From Rhodanobacter ginsengisoli (lineage in GTDB: Bacteria; Pseudomonadota; Gammaproteobacteria; Xanthomonadales; Rhodanobacteraceae), in the NCBI RefSeq assembly GCF_042657065.1, contig NZ_JBHSNF010000001.1, forward strand, positions 1,116,001 to 1,180,000: DNA of 64,000 bases. The letters are read 5' to 3'. The position numbers and the translations under genes are program-made. The notes below the pieces were generated by a model. That model had not been told where the DNA came from, did no database searches, and saw nothing but the letters and a program-made list of their open reading frames with translations. Position 1 is the stretch's first letter, and the number at the start of each line of letters is the position of its first letter. Below, one piece after another: positions 17,221 through 25,652 of this stretch.

Positions 17221-17859
17221 ATGGCCAAACTGGAAGACGGCAAGCTGGTCGACAAGGATGTCGAGATCAAGCTCTATCCGTCGATCGAGCACGGGACACT
17301 GGACAAGGTTTCCTCCATCGTCCTGCACCGGACGGACTCTTCCAGCGCGGCCGGCACCTTGAGCGCCTACGCCGGCGGCAAGGAGACCGGGGCCCATTTC
17401 CTGCTGGACAAGCTGGGGCACATCTACCAGACGGCGCGACTGGACCGGATCTGCTGGCACGTCGGCATCCTGGTGGCCCGCTGCCAGATGGAAAAGAGTT
17501 GCGATCCGAAAGAGCTGAAGACCATCGCTGCGTTGATGCATGAAAAGGGCGTGGCTTTCGGCCGGCGGGCGAAGAACCTGTCCCAGCACGAGGTCGGCAA
17601 GAAATATCCCATGAGATATCCGGCCAATGGCGACTCCCTGGGCATCGAGGTGGTCGGGATGTATCTGCCCGCGGAAAACGCCTTCGAGAAGCCCACGCCG
17701 GCCCAATTCAAGTCGTTGAAGTACCTGGTGGACATCCTGGTCGGAGAGTTCCGGCTGAACCGGATGAGCGATGTCTATGCACATGGTGCGATCGCCCGGA
17801 AGGAGCTTTCCGAGGGCGCGCAGCTGCTCCAGTACGTGCTCTCCGGGGTCGCTCCATGA
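17221..17859 (+). CDS. Amidase_2-type peptidoglycan amidase without signal peptide, candidate secreted effector
   Basis: The 212-residue protein has the N-acetylmuramoyl-L-alanine amidase fold. Visible marks are SIVLHRTD (His36), TGAHFLLDKLGHIYQTA, ICWHVG (Trp79-His80), LGIEVVG (Glu143) and AHGAIARKELSEG (His188). Where AmpD-like enzymes have the zinc aspartate of DPG, this has Ser-Glu-Gly, so Glu198 may be the third ligand. No export signal is seen. AAGGAAG precedes the ATG at 17221. Its stop overlaps the ATG of a lipoprotein gene, a layout typical of cell-wall toxins with a periplasmic immunity protein. Confidence 0.75.
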   Translation: MAKLEDGKLVDKDVEIKLYPSIEHGTLDKVSSIVLHRTDSSSAAGTLSAYAGGKETGAHFLLDKLGHIYQTARLDRICWHVGILVARCQMEKSCDPKELKTIAALMHEKGVAFGRRAKNLSQHEVGKKYPMRYPANGDSLGIEVVGMYLPAENAFEKPTPAQFKSLKYLVDILVGEFRLNRMSDVYAHGAIARKELSEGAQLLQYVLSGVAP

Positions 17860-18254
17860 AACGCCTGTGGCTGTGCGCGCCGCTGCTGCTGTTGGTCGCT
17901 TCGTTGCTGCAGTCCTGTGAGTCCATGCACCGGGTGGGCGGATTCGAAGTCGGCTCGCTGTCGAAGGTGATCGATCGGGACCGGCCCGATCATGCCATCT
18001 GCGATTCGCTGACGATGACGAAGGCGGATGTGGCCACGTATTTTTCCCTCGCCGACGAGGTGGATGCGGCCGAATTCCATGACGAGGCGATGATCATGCC
18101 GTGCAGATACCAGGGTTCGATCAGGATGTCCGGGCATCTCTATCGCTGGGAAATCTTTGCGGGTGGCGCCGGGTATCTGTATGACGGTGGGGCGCTGAAC
18201 AAGCGCTACCTCTGCCGCAGGAAATGCCTGGCCGCGCTGCCCGAGCTGCAATGA
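17856..18254 (+). CDS. Lipoprotein, candidate immunity partner of the upstream amidase
   Basis: The 132-residue product begins with a lipoprotein signal peptide (RLWLCAPLLLLVASLLQSC), giving lipidation near Cys21. The mature part is about 110 residues with several cysteines, including a pair near the end (YLCRRKC), suggesting disulfides in the periplasm. I recognise no named domain. Its ATG overlaps the amidase stop by ATGA, so the two are translated together. A periplasmic inhibitor of the amidase is the simplest role, but this rests on context only. Confidence 0.65.
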   Translation: MKRLWLCAPLLLLVASLLQSCESMHRVGGFEVGSLSKVIDRDRPDHAICDSLTMTKADVATYFSLADEVDAAEFHDEAMIMPCRYQGSIRMSGHLYRWEIFAGGAGYLYDGGALNKRYLCRRKCLAALPELQ

Positions 18255-18384
18255 CGATCGCCTTTCCGCACGGCATCGCGCGTGGCCTCGGGCCAGGCGG
18301 CGTCGTTGCAGCGGCCGCCACGTGGCGCGGCGCGAGTGCTCTCAGGAGCGCAGGGTCGATCGGGCGACGACGGAGATTCCACGC

Positions 18385-18816
18385 ATGCTGATCCACGGCC
18401 GGTGCCACTGCGGCAACATCGCCTTCGTGCTGGGCTGGGAGCCCGATCCCGCCGAGATTCCGGCGCGTGCCTGCGGCTGCTCGTTCTGCGTCAGGCACGG
18501 CGGCGTGTGGACCTCGCATCCGGCGGGCACCCTGAAGGTCACGGTCAAGGATCCCGCCAGGGTGTCGCGCTACGCCTTCGGCAGCCGCACCGCCGAGTTC
18601 CACGTCTGCTCCCGCTGCGGCGTGGTGCCGGTCGCCACCAGCCTGATCGACGGCCGGCTGTACGCGGTAGTCAACGTCAATGCGTTCGAGGATGTCGATC
18701 CGTCGCTGCTTCGGCATGCGGCGGCGCATCTGGATGACGAGACGAAGGAGGAGCGCCTGGCGCGGAGACAGCGCCGCTGGATAGCCGACGTCGAGTTCGT
18801 TGATGTCGGACGGTGA
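18385..18816 (+). CDS. GFA/CENP-V-type zinc-binding protein
   Basis: The 143-residue protein has the zinc cysteine pattern of the glutathione-dependent formaldehyde-activating family: CHCGN near the start, CGCSFC, then CSRCGV. Only some members act on S-hydroxymethylglutathione, so the activity stays open. The start at 18385 follows ACGGAG by about 10 nt and gives the usual family opening MLIHGRCHCGN. Confidence 0.88.
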   Translation: MLIHGRCHCGNIAFVLGWEPDPAEIPARACGCSFCVRHGGVWTSHPAGTLKVTVKDPARVSRYAFGSRTAEFHVCSRCGVVPVATSLIDGRLYAVVNVNAFEDVDPSLLRHAAAHLDDETKEERLARRQRRWIADVEFVDVGR

Positions 18817-18857
18817 AGCCCGATGCCGACCTCGGCCGGGCGCATTCGGCGTCCGCG

Positions 18858-19667
18858 TCAGGCGGGCGGTGGCAGGGATGGACTGTGCGCACCGGTCGGC
18901 GCCGATGATGCCCAGTGAATGCGGTGCGGGTCGAAGTCGTGCTCGATCATCGGCTTGACGATGCGGAAGTACGGCGAGATGTCGAAGTCGCGCGGGGTGA
19001 ACAGCTTGGAGTCGCGGATACGCAGGATTTCCTTCCGCGCGGTACGGGTGCCGGGCAGCGCCCGGTAGTCGCGATCGATGATCGGCAGGATCGGATAGCG
19101 CACGCTGTGGAACGCCTCGGCAATCAGCGTGGAACAGATCGCATGGGTCGGATCGCCCGCGCCCAGCGCCAGCATCTGCCGTCGCCAGTGTCCGGGCACC
19201 GGTGGCGTCGGCAGCAGGTAGCGCACCAGGTCGACGAGGTTGCGGATGTCGTAGCGCTGGCCGAGGCGGCGGGCGGCATGACCGATCACGCTGTCGATCT
19301 CGCTCGCCTGGAGGCCGACCGCGCGGCAGATGCGGGTGTGCACGCCGCGGTACTCGTCCAGCGCGATCGCCCGCACGCCCTCGATCACGTCGGCCTCGAT
19401 CAGCACCTGCAGGCCAAGTTCCGGACGGAGCTCATGCAGCGCATCGCCGACATACAGCGCGGCATGCGACCAGCTCGACTGGGTCAGGTACTTGATGGCC
19501 GTGCTGAAACGGCTGCTGCCCTCGACCAGCAGCACGTCGCCTTTCAACAGCGAATCGCTCAGCAGATCGAACCGCGAGGTGCTGAAGTGCATTTCCACCG
19601 CGCGCGGTTTCGACAGGAACCGGGCGAGGCGGCGACCAAGCCATTGCAGTGGATGAAACAAGGTCAT
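18858..19667 (-). CDS. YiiX/YebB-like permuted NlpC/P60 hydrolase
   Basis: The 269-residue protein belongs to the permuted papain-like group in which the histidine precedes the cysteine. The likely catalytic residues are in SWSHAALYVGD (His) and HAICSTLIAEAF (Cys). Such enzymes cleave peptide or amide bonds or act on lipids. No signal peptide is evident; a basic, partly hydrophobic N-terminus (LQWLGRRLARFLSKP) could bind membranes. It is convergent with the GFA gene. Confidence 0.78.
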   Translation of the reverse strand: MTLFHPLQWLGRRLARFLSKPRAVEMHFSTSRFDLLSDSLLKGDVLLVEGSSRFSTAIKYLTQSSWSHAALYVGDALHELRPELGLQVLIEADVIEGVRAIALDEYRGVHTRICRAVGLQASEIDSVIGHAARRLGQRYDIRNLVDLVRYLLPTPPVPGHWRRQMLALGAGDPTHAICSTLIAEAFHSVRYPILPIIDRDYRALPGTRTARKEILRIRDSKLFTPRDFDISPYFRIVKPMIEHDFDPHRIHWASSAPTGAHSPSLPPPA

Positions 19668-19953
19668 GCGCTCCCCCTGGTTCCAGGCATGATGAGCCGG
19701 ATGACATCGCGGCCGGCCGGCCGGGGCCGATGCGACCGGACGGCGACGGAAACCCCGGTGTCAGCGCGGCACCTCCGGACACTCTACCTGACTGCGCTTT
19801 CCCGCTGCGTCGCTCGTCGCCGCGACCGGATCATGGTGACGGCATCCAGGTCGTCGCCGTACCGCTTCGGCGCATGCCGAACCGCCCGCGCTTCGCGCAT
19901 CCTGAACACCGCGCGTGCTTCACTGCGCGCCGGACAATGACGAGGAGCCTTCC

Positions 19954-20844
19954 ATGAAAGTCGGATTTATCGGTCTCGGAGCGATGGGCAGCGCGATGGC
20001 CAGCAACCTGGTCGCGGCCGGGCACACGGTGACCGTGTGGAATCGCTCCGCGGCGGCGTGCGAACCGCTGGCCTCGCTGGGTGCCAGGGTGGCGTCGACG
20101 CCCGAACGGGCGGCCCAGGGCGAGGTGCTGTGCAGCATGCTGGCGAACGACCGCGCGGTGCGCGAGGTGATCCTCGACAGCGGCCTGCTCGACGCGATGG
20201 ATCGCGGCACGGTGCATGTGAATCACGCCACGATCTCGGTGGCGCTGGCGCAGGAGCTGGCGGCGGAGCATGCCCGGCGCGGGCTCGACTATGTCGCCGC
20301 GCCGGTGTTTGGTCGTCCGGACATGGCCGCCGCCGCAAAGCTGAATATCCTGGCGGCGGGCAAGCCCGCGGCGATCGAGCGGGTGCGGCCGCTGCTCGAG
20401 GCGATGGGCAGCAAGGTGTGGCCGCTGGGCGAGGCGCCGGAGCGTGCCAGCGTGGCCAAGATCGCCGGCAATTTCATGCTGGCCAGTGCGATCGAGAGCA
20501 TGGCCGAGGTAACCGCGCTGACCCGTGCCTATGGCGTCAGCGCGGCGGATTTTCTCGAGGTGATGACCAACACCCTGTTCGCCTCGCCGGCCTATCAGGG
20601 CTACGGCAGGCTGATCGCGGAGCAGCGCTTCAAGCCGGCCGGATTCTCCTTGCCGCTGGGCTTCAAGGATGTGGGGCTGGCCCAGGCGGCGGCCGAGTCG
20701 GCACGGGTGCCGCTGCCGTTTGCCGGGGTGTTGCGCGACAGCCTGCTCGAGGCGATGGCTGCCGGCGACGAGGATCTCGACTGGTCGGCGCTGTCACTGG
20801 TGGCTGCAAAACGGGCGCACCTGGACGAGCGCGAGGGCCACTAG
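19954..20844 (+). CDS. NAD(P)-dependent beta-hydroxyacid dehydrogenase (3-hydroxyisobutyrate dehydrogenase family)
   Basis: The 296-residue enzyme starts with the Rossmann motif MKVGFIGLGAMGSAMASNL and contains the family cofactor region VTVWNRS and the catalytic-lysine segment KIAGNFMLAS. The substrate may be a 3-hydroxy acid or glyoxylate-type aldehyde; it cannot be fixed here. GAGGAGC precedes the start. Its stop shares a CTAG with the stop of the convergent yaiI-type gene. Confidence 0.88.
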   Translation: MKVGFIGLGAMGSAMASNLVAAGHTVTVWNRSAAACEPLASLGARVASTPERAAQGEVLCSMLANDRAVREVILDSGLLDAMDRGTVHVNHATISVALAQELAAEHARRGLDYVAAPVFGRPDMAAAAKLNILAAGKPAAIERVRPLLEAMGSKVWPLGEAPERASVAKIAGNFMLASAIESMAEVTALTRAYGVSAADFLEVMTNTLFASPAYQGYGRLIAEQRFKPAGFSLPLGFKDVGLAQAAAESARVPLPFAGVLRDSLLEAMAAGDEDLDWSALSLVAAKRAHLDEREGH

Positions 20845-21305
20845 CTCCCGGGGCGTCGCGCCAGCCATTGATCGAGCTGGTTGGCGAAAGCCTGGCGGTC
20901 GCGCGGATGGAACGCGGACGGGCCGCCGGTGTCGACGCCCGAGCCGCGCAGCTCGTCCATGAAGTTGCGCATCGACAGCTGCTGGGCGATCGTTTCCGGC
21001 GTGTACATCAGGCCGCGTGGATTGATCGCCAGCGCTCCCCTGGCGATCACCAGCGCGGCCAGCGGAATGTCCTGGGTCATCACCAGGTCGCCCGCGGCGA
21101 CGCGTTGCACGATCTCGTTGTCGGCCACATCGAAGCCGGCCGGCACCTGGATCGCCCGGATGAAACGCGACGGCGGCGTGCGCAGGTGCTGGTTTGCCAC
21201 CAGGGTCACCATCACCCGGGCGCGCTCGGCGGCGCGGAACAGGATCTCCTTGATCACCACCGGGCAGGCGTCGGCGTCGACCCAGATTTGCGCCGCGTCG
21301 TTCAA
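20841..21305 (-). CDS. YaiI/YqxD-family (DUF188) protein
   Basis: The 154-residue protein has the DUF188 hallmark IWVDADACPVVIKEIL at its N-terminus and the conserved LVMTQDIPLAALV. The fold resembles PIN nucleases, but a function is not established. A TTG start at 21305 overlaps the stop of the phzF-like gene (TTGA), indicating coupling; no ATG start is available upstream of the conserved region. Confidence 0.85.
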   Translation of the reverse strand: MNDAAQIWVDADACPVVIKEILFRAAERARVMVTLVANQHLRTPPSRFIRAIQVPAGFDVADNEIVQRVAAGDLVMTQDIPLAALVIARGALAINPRGLMYTPETIAQQLSMRNFMDELRGSGVDTGGPSAFHPRDRQAFANQLDQWLARRPGS

Positions 21306-22186
21306 GCGGGCGGTGTCCAGTCCAGCGTGCCGTCGATCACGGTATGGCTGCGTCCGCCGGTCCAGATGGCCTCGTGGTCGATCTGCACCACCAGCCGCGC
21401 GTCATGGCCGATCTCGCGGCCCTGGCTGACGTGGTAGCCCTGCGCCAGCGTGCCATGCGGTTCGCTCTGCGCGAGGTACGCGGCGATCAGTCCGTTGGCG
21501 GCGCCGGAGGCCGGATCCTCGACGATGCCCACGCCGGCCGGGAAGGCACGCACCACCAGCTGGTAGTCGGCATGCGCCGCCCGCGCGAACGCGCACAGCC
21601 CCATGCTGTCGCTGGCGCGCGCCAGCCTGGCGATGGCGTGGTGATCGGGCTGCCATGCGCGCAGGCTGGCCTCGTCCGCCACTTCGGTCAGCCACCAGCG
21701 CCGACCGCCGTCGACCAGGGCCGGCGGCAGCACGCCTGGTGCGATACCGGCCAGCGCCGCCGGCAGCAGCGGGTGCGCATCGCGGCCGGTGCTGACGATG
21801 CGCTCGCCGGGGGACTGCAGCAGCAGTTCGCGTTCGGCGCCACGGCCCTCGACCAGGAGGGGCAGCACGCCGGCCGCGCATTCCTGCCACAACATGCCAT
21901 GGTGCGGCTCGGCCAGTCCGCACTCCAGCGCCGCATGCGCGCTGCCGATGCTGGGGTGGCCGGCGAACGGGATTTCCTTGTGCGGAGTGAAGATGCGTAC
22001 GCGGTAGCTGGCCTTCGGCTCGGTCGGTGGCAGCACGAAGGTGGTCTCCACCAGCGCGGTCCAGCGCGCGAAGCGCTGCATCTGGGCGCCGCTCCAGCCA
22101 TCGGCGCCGATGACCACGCCCAGATGATTGCCGCCGCCGAGGGTGGCGGCAAAGACGTCCAGATGCAGGTAGCGGAGCGAGGCCAT
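21302..22186 (-). CDS. PhzF-family isomerase/epimerase-like protein
   Basis: The 294-residue protein shows the family opening LHLDVFAATLGGGNHLGVV, the catalytic-glutamate region VETTFVLPP, and the paired-domain signatures IPFAGHPSIGSAHA and EDPASGAANGL. The phenazine enzyme isomerises a dihydroxyanthranilate, but most genomic members have unknown substrates, and no phz genes are here. It overlaps the DUF188 gene. Confidence 0.88.
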   Translation of the reverse strand: MASLRYLHLDVFAATLGGGNHLGVVIGADGWSGAQMQRFARWTALVETTFVLPPTEPKASYRVRIFTPHKEIPFAGHPSIGSAHAALECGLAEPHHGMLWQECAAGVLPLLVEGRGAERELLLQSPGERIVSTGRDAHPLLPAALAGIAPGVLPPALVDGGRRWWLTEVADEASLRAWQPDHHAIARLARASDSMGLCAFARAAHADYQLVVRAFPAGVGIVEDPASGAANGLIAAYLAQSEPHGTLAQGYHVSQGREIGHDARLVVQIDHEAIWTGGRSHTVIDGTLDWTPPA

Positions 22187-22389
22187 GGTATCCGTCGGGC
22201 AGCGCGTGGCCGCTCAAAGCACGCAATGATAACCGTGTGGCGCCGATCCCGGCAGTGACCCGTTGGAATATGGGGGTGAACCCGCGGCATAAGCACCGGC
22301 CGGGTCGGCTGCGCCGGCGGCGGCAAGTCGACAAGGCCGGACCGGCGCGCCAAGATGCCAAGCTTTGCCCGCCTGCCGTGGAGCCGTTC

Positions 22390-22995
22390 ATGCCGATTAC
22401 CCTGGTCATCATCGCCATCACCTGCATCGTCTCGTTCATGGCGTTCAACAACAGCCGGCTGATGAGCGACCTGATCCTGTGGCCGCCGGCCATCACCCGT
22501 CAGCGCGAATACCACCGGCTGGTGACCTATGGCGTGGTGCATGCGGATTTCGGGCATCTGCTGTTCAACATGTTCACCCTGTTCTTTTTCGGCCGGGTGA
22601 TGGAGCCGTTCTTCAGCAACTCGCTGGGCACGCTCGGCTTCGCGCTGTTCTATATCGGCGGGCTGGTGATCTCGATCCTGCCGACCTACCTGAAGAATCG
22701 CGCGAACCCGAACTACCGCAGTCTCGGCGCTTCGGGCGCCGTGTCGGCGGTGCTGTTCTCCTTCATCCTGCTGGCGCCATGGCAGCGCATCCTGGTGCTG
22801 GTGGTCCCGATGCCGGCGATCGTCTATGCGGTGCTGTACACCGGCTACTCGATCTACATGGATCGGCGCGGGCAGGGCAACGTCAACCACAGCGCGCACC
22901 TGTGGGGCGCCGCGTACGGAGTGATCTTCGCCATCCTGGTGAACCCTCGGGTGCTGCCGCATTTCATCGACGCCCTGACCCATCCGAGCTTCTGA
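22390..22995 (+). CDS. Rhomboid-family intramembrane serine protease
   Basis: The 201-residue membrane protein has about six transmembrane segments. The catalytic serine lies in GASGAVSA (Ser115) and the histidine in NHSAHLWGA (His170). The rhomboid fold region HADFGHLLFNMFTL is also present. Such enzymes cut within membrane helices; the substrate is unknown. The start at 22390 gives a hydrophobic first helix directly, as in other small bacterial rhomboids. Confidence 0.9.
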   Translation: MPITLVIIAITCIVSFMAFNNSRLMSDLILWPPAITRQREYHRLVTYGVVHADFGHLLFNMFTLFFFGRVMEPFFSNSLGTLGFALFYIGGLVISILPTYLKNRANPNYRSLGASGAVSAVLFSFILLAPWQRILVLVVPMPAIVYAVLYTGYSIYMDRRGQGNVNHSAHLWGAAYGVIFAILVNPRVLPHFIDALTHPSF

Positions 22996-23130
22996 CAAGC
23001 GGCAGCCCATCTTCGGGACAGGCATTTCGTCACGCCGGAGATGAACGCTTCGTGCGGTGCGGAATGCCGCCTGCGGTCGAGGCGTGCATACTGGTTGCGT
23101 TTCCCTTGATCACCGCTGGAGAACAAACGC

Positions 23131-23871
23131 ATGGCTATGACCCGCAAGTCGGCTGCGAAGAAGTCCGTGGCCAGAAAGGCAACTGCCAAGAAGGCAACGG
23201 CCACGAAGGTCGTTGCGAAGAAGGCACCGGCGAGCAGCGCGAGCAGGTCGTCGCCACGCAAGGTGGCAGCGAAGAAGGCTATCGTGAAGAAGTCGGCCGT
23301 GAAGAAGGCCGCCGTGAAGAAGGCTGCGACGCGCAAGCCGGCACTGAAGAAAGCCGCGCTGAAAAAGCCCGCGGCAAAGAAGGCGGTCGCGAAGAAAGCC
23401 GCGACAAAGCGCCCGGCCGCGAAAAAGGCCGTCGCGAAGAAGCCGGTCGCCCGCAAGGCAGCCAGCAAGCAGGTCGTGAAGAAGGCCGCCGTCAAGAAAG
23501 CGGCGGCGGGCAAGCCGGTGGCCGCCAGGCGGCCGTTGGTCAAGACGGCCGTCGGCAAGGTGGCCGGCAAACCCGCCGCCAGGTCGGCTGCCAAGCCGGC
23601 GCCGAAACGGCCGGTCGCGCGCAAGCGTGCCCCGGTGGAGGTGCCGGTCCAGCACATCAGCCCGGAAGAGGCCGTGGCGCATATCCAGGCCTTGCTCGAT
23701 GCCAAGCATGAGCGAGTACAGCGTGGCCCGAGCTGGCCGGGAGCCAACCCGACGCATGCGGCGGGCTCCAACGGCCAGGCACTGCACCCGCCGGTGTCCG
23801 GCGATGGCGGCGCCGGCGACGGTCGCGTGCAGACGTCCCAGCGCAACGAGCAGGGCAAGCGCAAGGGCTGA
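23131..23871 (+). CDS. Histone H1-like lysine/alanine-rich protein
   Basis: The 246-residue product is an imperfect array of AAKK, AVKK and AKKP-type units over about 170 residues, highly basic and resembling the C-terminal tail of histone H1 or AlgP of Pseudomonas. A short acidic/hydrophobic segment, HISPEEAVAHIQALLDAKH, follows and may be a structured part. A Gly/Ser/Asp-rich tail closes the protein. It probably binds DNA. GGAG lies 8-12 nt before the start. The repeats make length variation by slippage likely. Confidence 0.85.
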   Translation: MAMTRKSAAKKSVARKATAKKATATKVVAKKAPASSASRSSPRKVAAKKAIVKKSAVKKAAVKKAATRKPALKKAALKKPAAKKAVAKKAATKRPAAKKAVAKKPVARKAASKQVVKKAAVKKAAAGKPVAARRPLVKTAVGKVAGKPAARSAAKPAPKRPVARKRAPVEVPVQHISPEEAVAHIQALLDAKHERVQRGPSWPGANPTHAAGSNGQALHPPVSGDGGAGDGRVQTSQRNEQGKRKG

Positions 23872-23903
23872 TCGGGTCATCCCCGCCCCGCACGGGTCAT
23901 GCG

Positions 23904-23943
23904 GGCACATGGCTGGCGGCTAAACGCCGCCCTGCCATGTGCC
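23904..23943. other. Two-part hairpin after the H1-like gene
   Basis: An outer 10-bp stem (GGCACATGGC with GCCATGTGCC) encloses an inner 6-bp stem (GGCGGC with GCCGCC, loop TAAAC). It begins 33 nt after the stop and could mark the transcript end. No T-tract follows. Confidence 0.5.
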
Positions 23944-24009
23944 GCCGACTCAGTACGCATTCAAGCGCGATGTAATAGCGTGGTGTCGTCACTCCCGTGG
24001 AGACGGATC

Positions 24010-24504
24010 ATGAAACGCCTGCTGGCCAGCCTTGCCCTGATCACCGCCGCGGCGGCGTTGTCGGGTTGTTATTACGATCCGGGTTACAGCTATGTGCGCA
24101 ACTCCGGTTACGGCGGCGATGCCTATTACGGGCAGGGCGATGGTGCCTACTACGCGGCGCCCGGGTATTACGACGGTTATTACGGCGGTGGCTATTACGA
24201 CGGCTACTACGGCTGTTGCTACGCGCCGGGCGTAAGCATCGGCATCAGCAGCGGCTGGTACGGCGGATCGCGTTATCGCGGCTATCGGGACTACCGGGGC
24301 AGCGGATACCGGGGCGACCATGATGACCACCGGGGCGACCACTGGAGGCATGGTGGCGACCACGACGGCGATCATCGTGGTCACGTGGATAGCGGGCGCG
24401 CTTCCGGCGGTGCCCGCGAGCCTCGCGCCGACCGTTCCAGCGGCCATCATGGCGGCAGCGATCGACGTGCCGATCGGCGCGATCCTCGCGATCACCGCCA
24501 CTAG
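24010..24504 (+). CDS. Tyr/Gly- then His/Asp/Arg-rich lipoprotein
   Basis: The 164-residue product has a lipoprotein signal (MKRLLASLALITAAAALSGC, lipid on Cys20). The mature part starts with repeated GYY and YYG units, including DGYYGCCYAP, then turns into a strongly hydrophilic tail rich in Arg, Asp, Gly and His. No catalytic domain is seen. GGAGACGG precedes the start. It is probably an envelope protein with a low-complexity, possibly metal- or surface-binding tail. Confidence 0.75.
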   Translation: MKRLLASLALITAAAALSGCYYDPGYSYVRNSGYGGDAYYGQGDGAYYAAPGYYDGYYGGGYYDGYYGCCYAPGVSIGISSGWYGGSRYRGYRDYRGSGYRGDHDDHRGDHWRHGGDHDGDHRGHVDSGRASGGAREPRADRSSGHHGGSDRRADRRDPRDHRH

Positions 24505-24535
24505 GCGCCACTGACGGGTGGTGCACAATCACCGG

Positions 24536-25648
24536 ATGTTCCGGTTCCGCTTTCTGCGCCCATGCCAACACTTGTCCAGGCTCATCGCCATCATCGCGCT
24601 GGGCCTGGCGCTGTGCGCCTGCGGCAGCCTGCGCTATTACGCCCAGGCGGCGAAGGGGCAGGGTGCATTGATCGTCCATCGACGCGCCGTCAGCAAGCTG
24701 CTGAGCGACCCGGCCACCGATCCGAAGCTCGCGACGCGGCTGCGTCTGGCCCAGCAGGCCCGCCGGTTCGCCTCGCGCCAACTGGGCCTGCCGGACAATC
24801 GCAGCTATACCGGTTATGTCGCGCTGGATCGTCCCTACGTGGTCTGGAACGTGTTTGCCGCACCGCGCTTCTCGGTGGAAGCGGTGCCGCAATGCTTTCC
24901 GATCGCCGGCTGCGTGGCCTATCGCGGCTGGTTCGACGAGGCCGCCGCCAGGGCCGACGCGGCGAGATTGCAGGCACGTGGCGACGACGTCTGGGTCGGC
25001 GGTGTCCCGGCGTATTCCACCTTGGGCTGGTTCGCCGATCCAATCCTCTCGAGCATGCTGCGCTGGGACGACGACGAGCTGGCCGGCACGATCTTCCACG
25101 AACTGGCGCACCAGCTGATCTACGCCCGGGGCGACACCGCGTTCGATGAATCCTTTGCCACCTTCGTGCAGCGCGAAGGACTGCGCCAGTGGCGCTCGTC
25201 GCGCGGACTGCCGGCGCAGGACGATTCCGGGCAGGCCATGGACGACGGCTTCACCCGACAGGTGCTGGACCTGCGCCAGCGCCTGAAAGCGCTGTACGCC
25301 AGCGGCGCCGACGATGCGACGCTGGCCGCGGGCAAGCAGCGCGAGATCGCGGCATTCCGCCGCCGTTATGCCCGATGGCGCGAACGCGAGTGGCCGAAAG
25401 ATCATCGCTACGACAGCTGGGTGGCGCAGCCGATCAACAATGCGCGGCTGCTGCCGTTCGGCCTGTACGATCGCTGGACGCCCGCGTTCGAGGTGCTGTT
25501 CCGGCGTGCCGGTCGCAGCTGGCCGGCGTTCTATGCCAGCGTGCGCCAGCTGGCGCACGAGCCGAAGGCCCGGCGCGATCGCGAGCTGCAGTCATTGCTG
25601 CCCTCCCGCGACATGACCGTGACGCAGGCGACCGCACCGCGCGACTGA
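24536..25648 (+). CDS. Lipoprotein aminopeptidase (COG4324 type)
   Basis: The 370-residue protein resembles the predicted aminopeptidases of this group. It has a lipobox near the N-terminus (LALCACGS) and the zinc motif HELAHQ, with DESFATFVQREG after it giving the likely third ligand Glu. It should act on peptides at the envelope. I use the ATG at 24536; two GTG codons at 24518 would add six residues. It is convergent, 4 nt apart, with the cupin gene. Confidence 0.85.
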   Translation: MFRFRFLRPCQHLSRLIAIIALGLALCACGSLRYYAQAAKGQGALIVHRRAVSKLLSDPATDPKLATRLRLAQQARRFASRQLGLPDNRSYTGYVALDRPYVVWNVFAAPRFSVEAVPQCFPIAGCVAYRGWFDEAAARADAARLQARGDDVWVGGVPAYSTLGWFADPILSSMLRWDDDELAGTIFHELAHQLIYARGDTAFDESFATFVQREGLRQWRSSRGLPAQDDSGQAMDDGFTRQVLDLRQRLKALYASGADDATLAAGKQREIAAFRRRYARWREREWPKDHRYDSWVAQPINNARLLPFGLYDRWTPAFEVLFRRAGRSWPAFYASVRQLAHEPKARRDRELQSLLPSRDMTVTQATAPRD

Positions 25649-25652
25649 ACGG

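Noticed and set aside
17221..18254. Phage lysis cassette (endolysin plus Rz1-like lipoprotein)
   Set aside because: No holin, Rz or other phage gene is near, and the lipoprotein is larger and cysteine-rich, unlike the short proline-rich Rz1. It stays a minor alternative.
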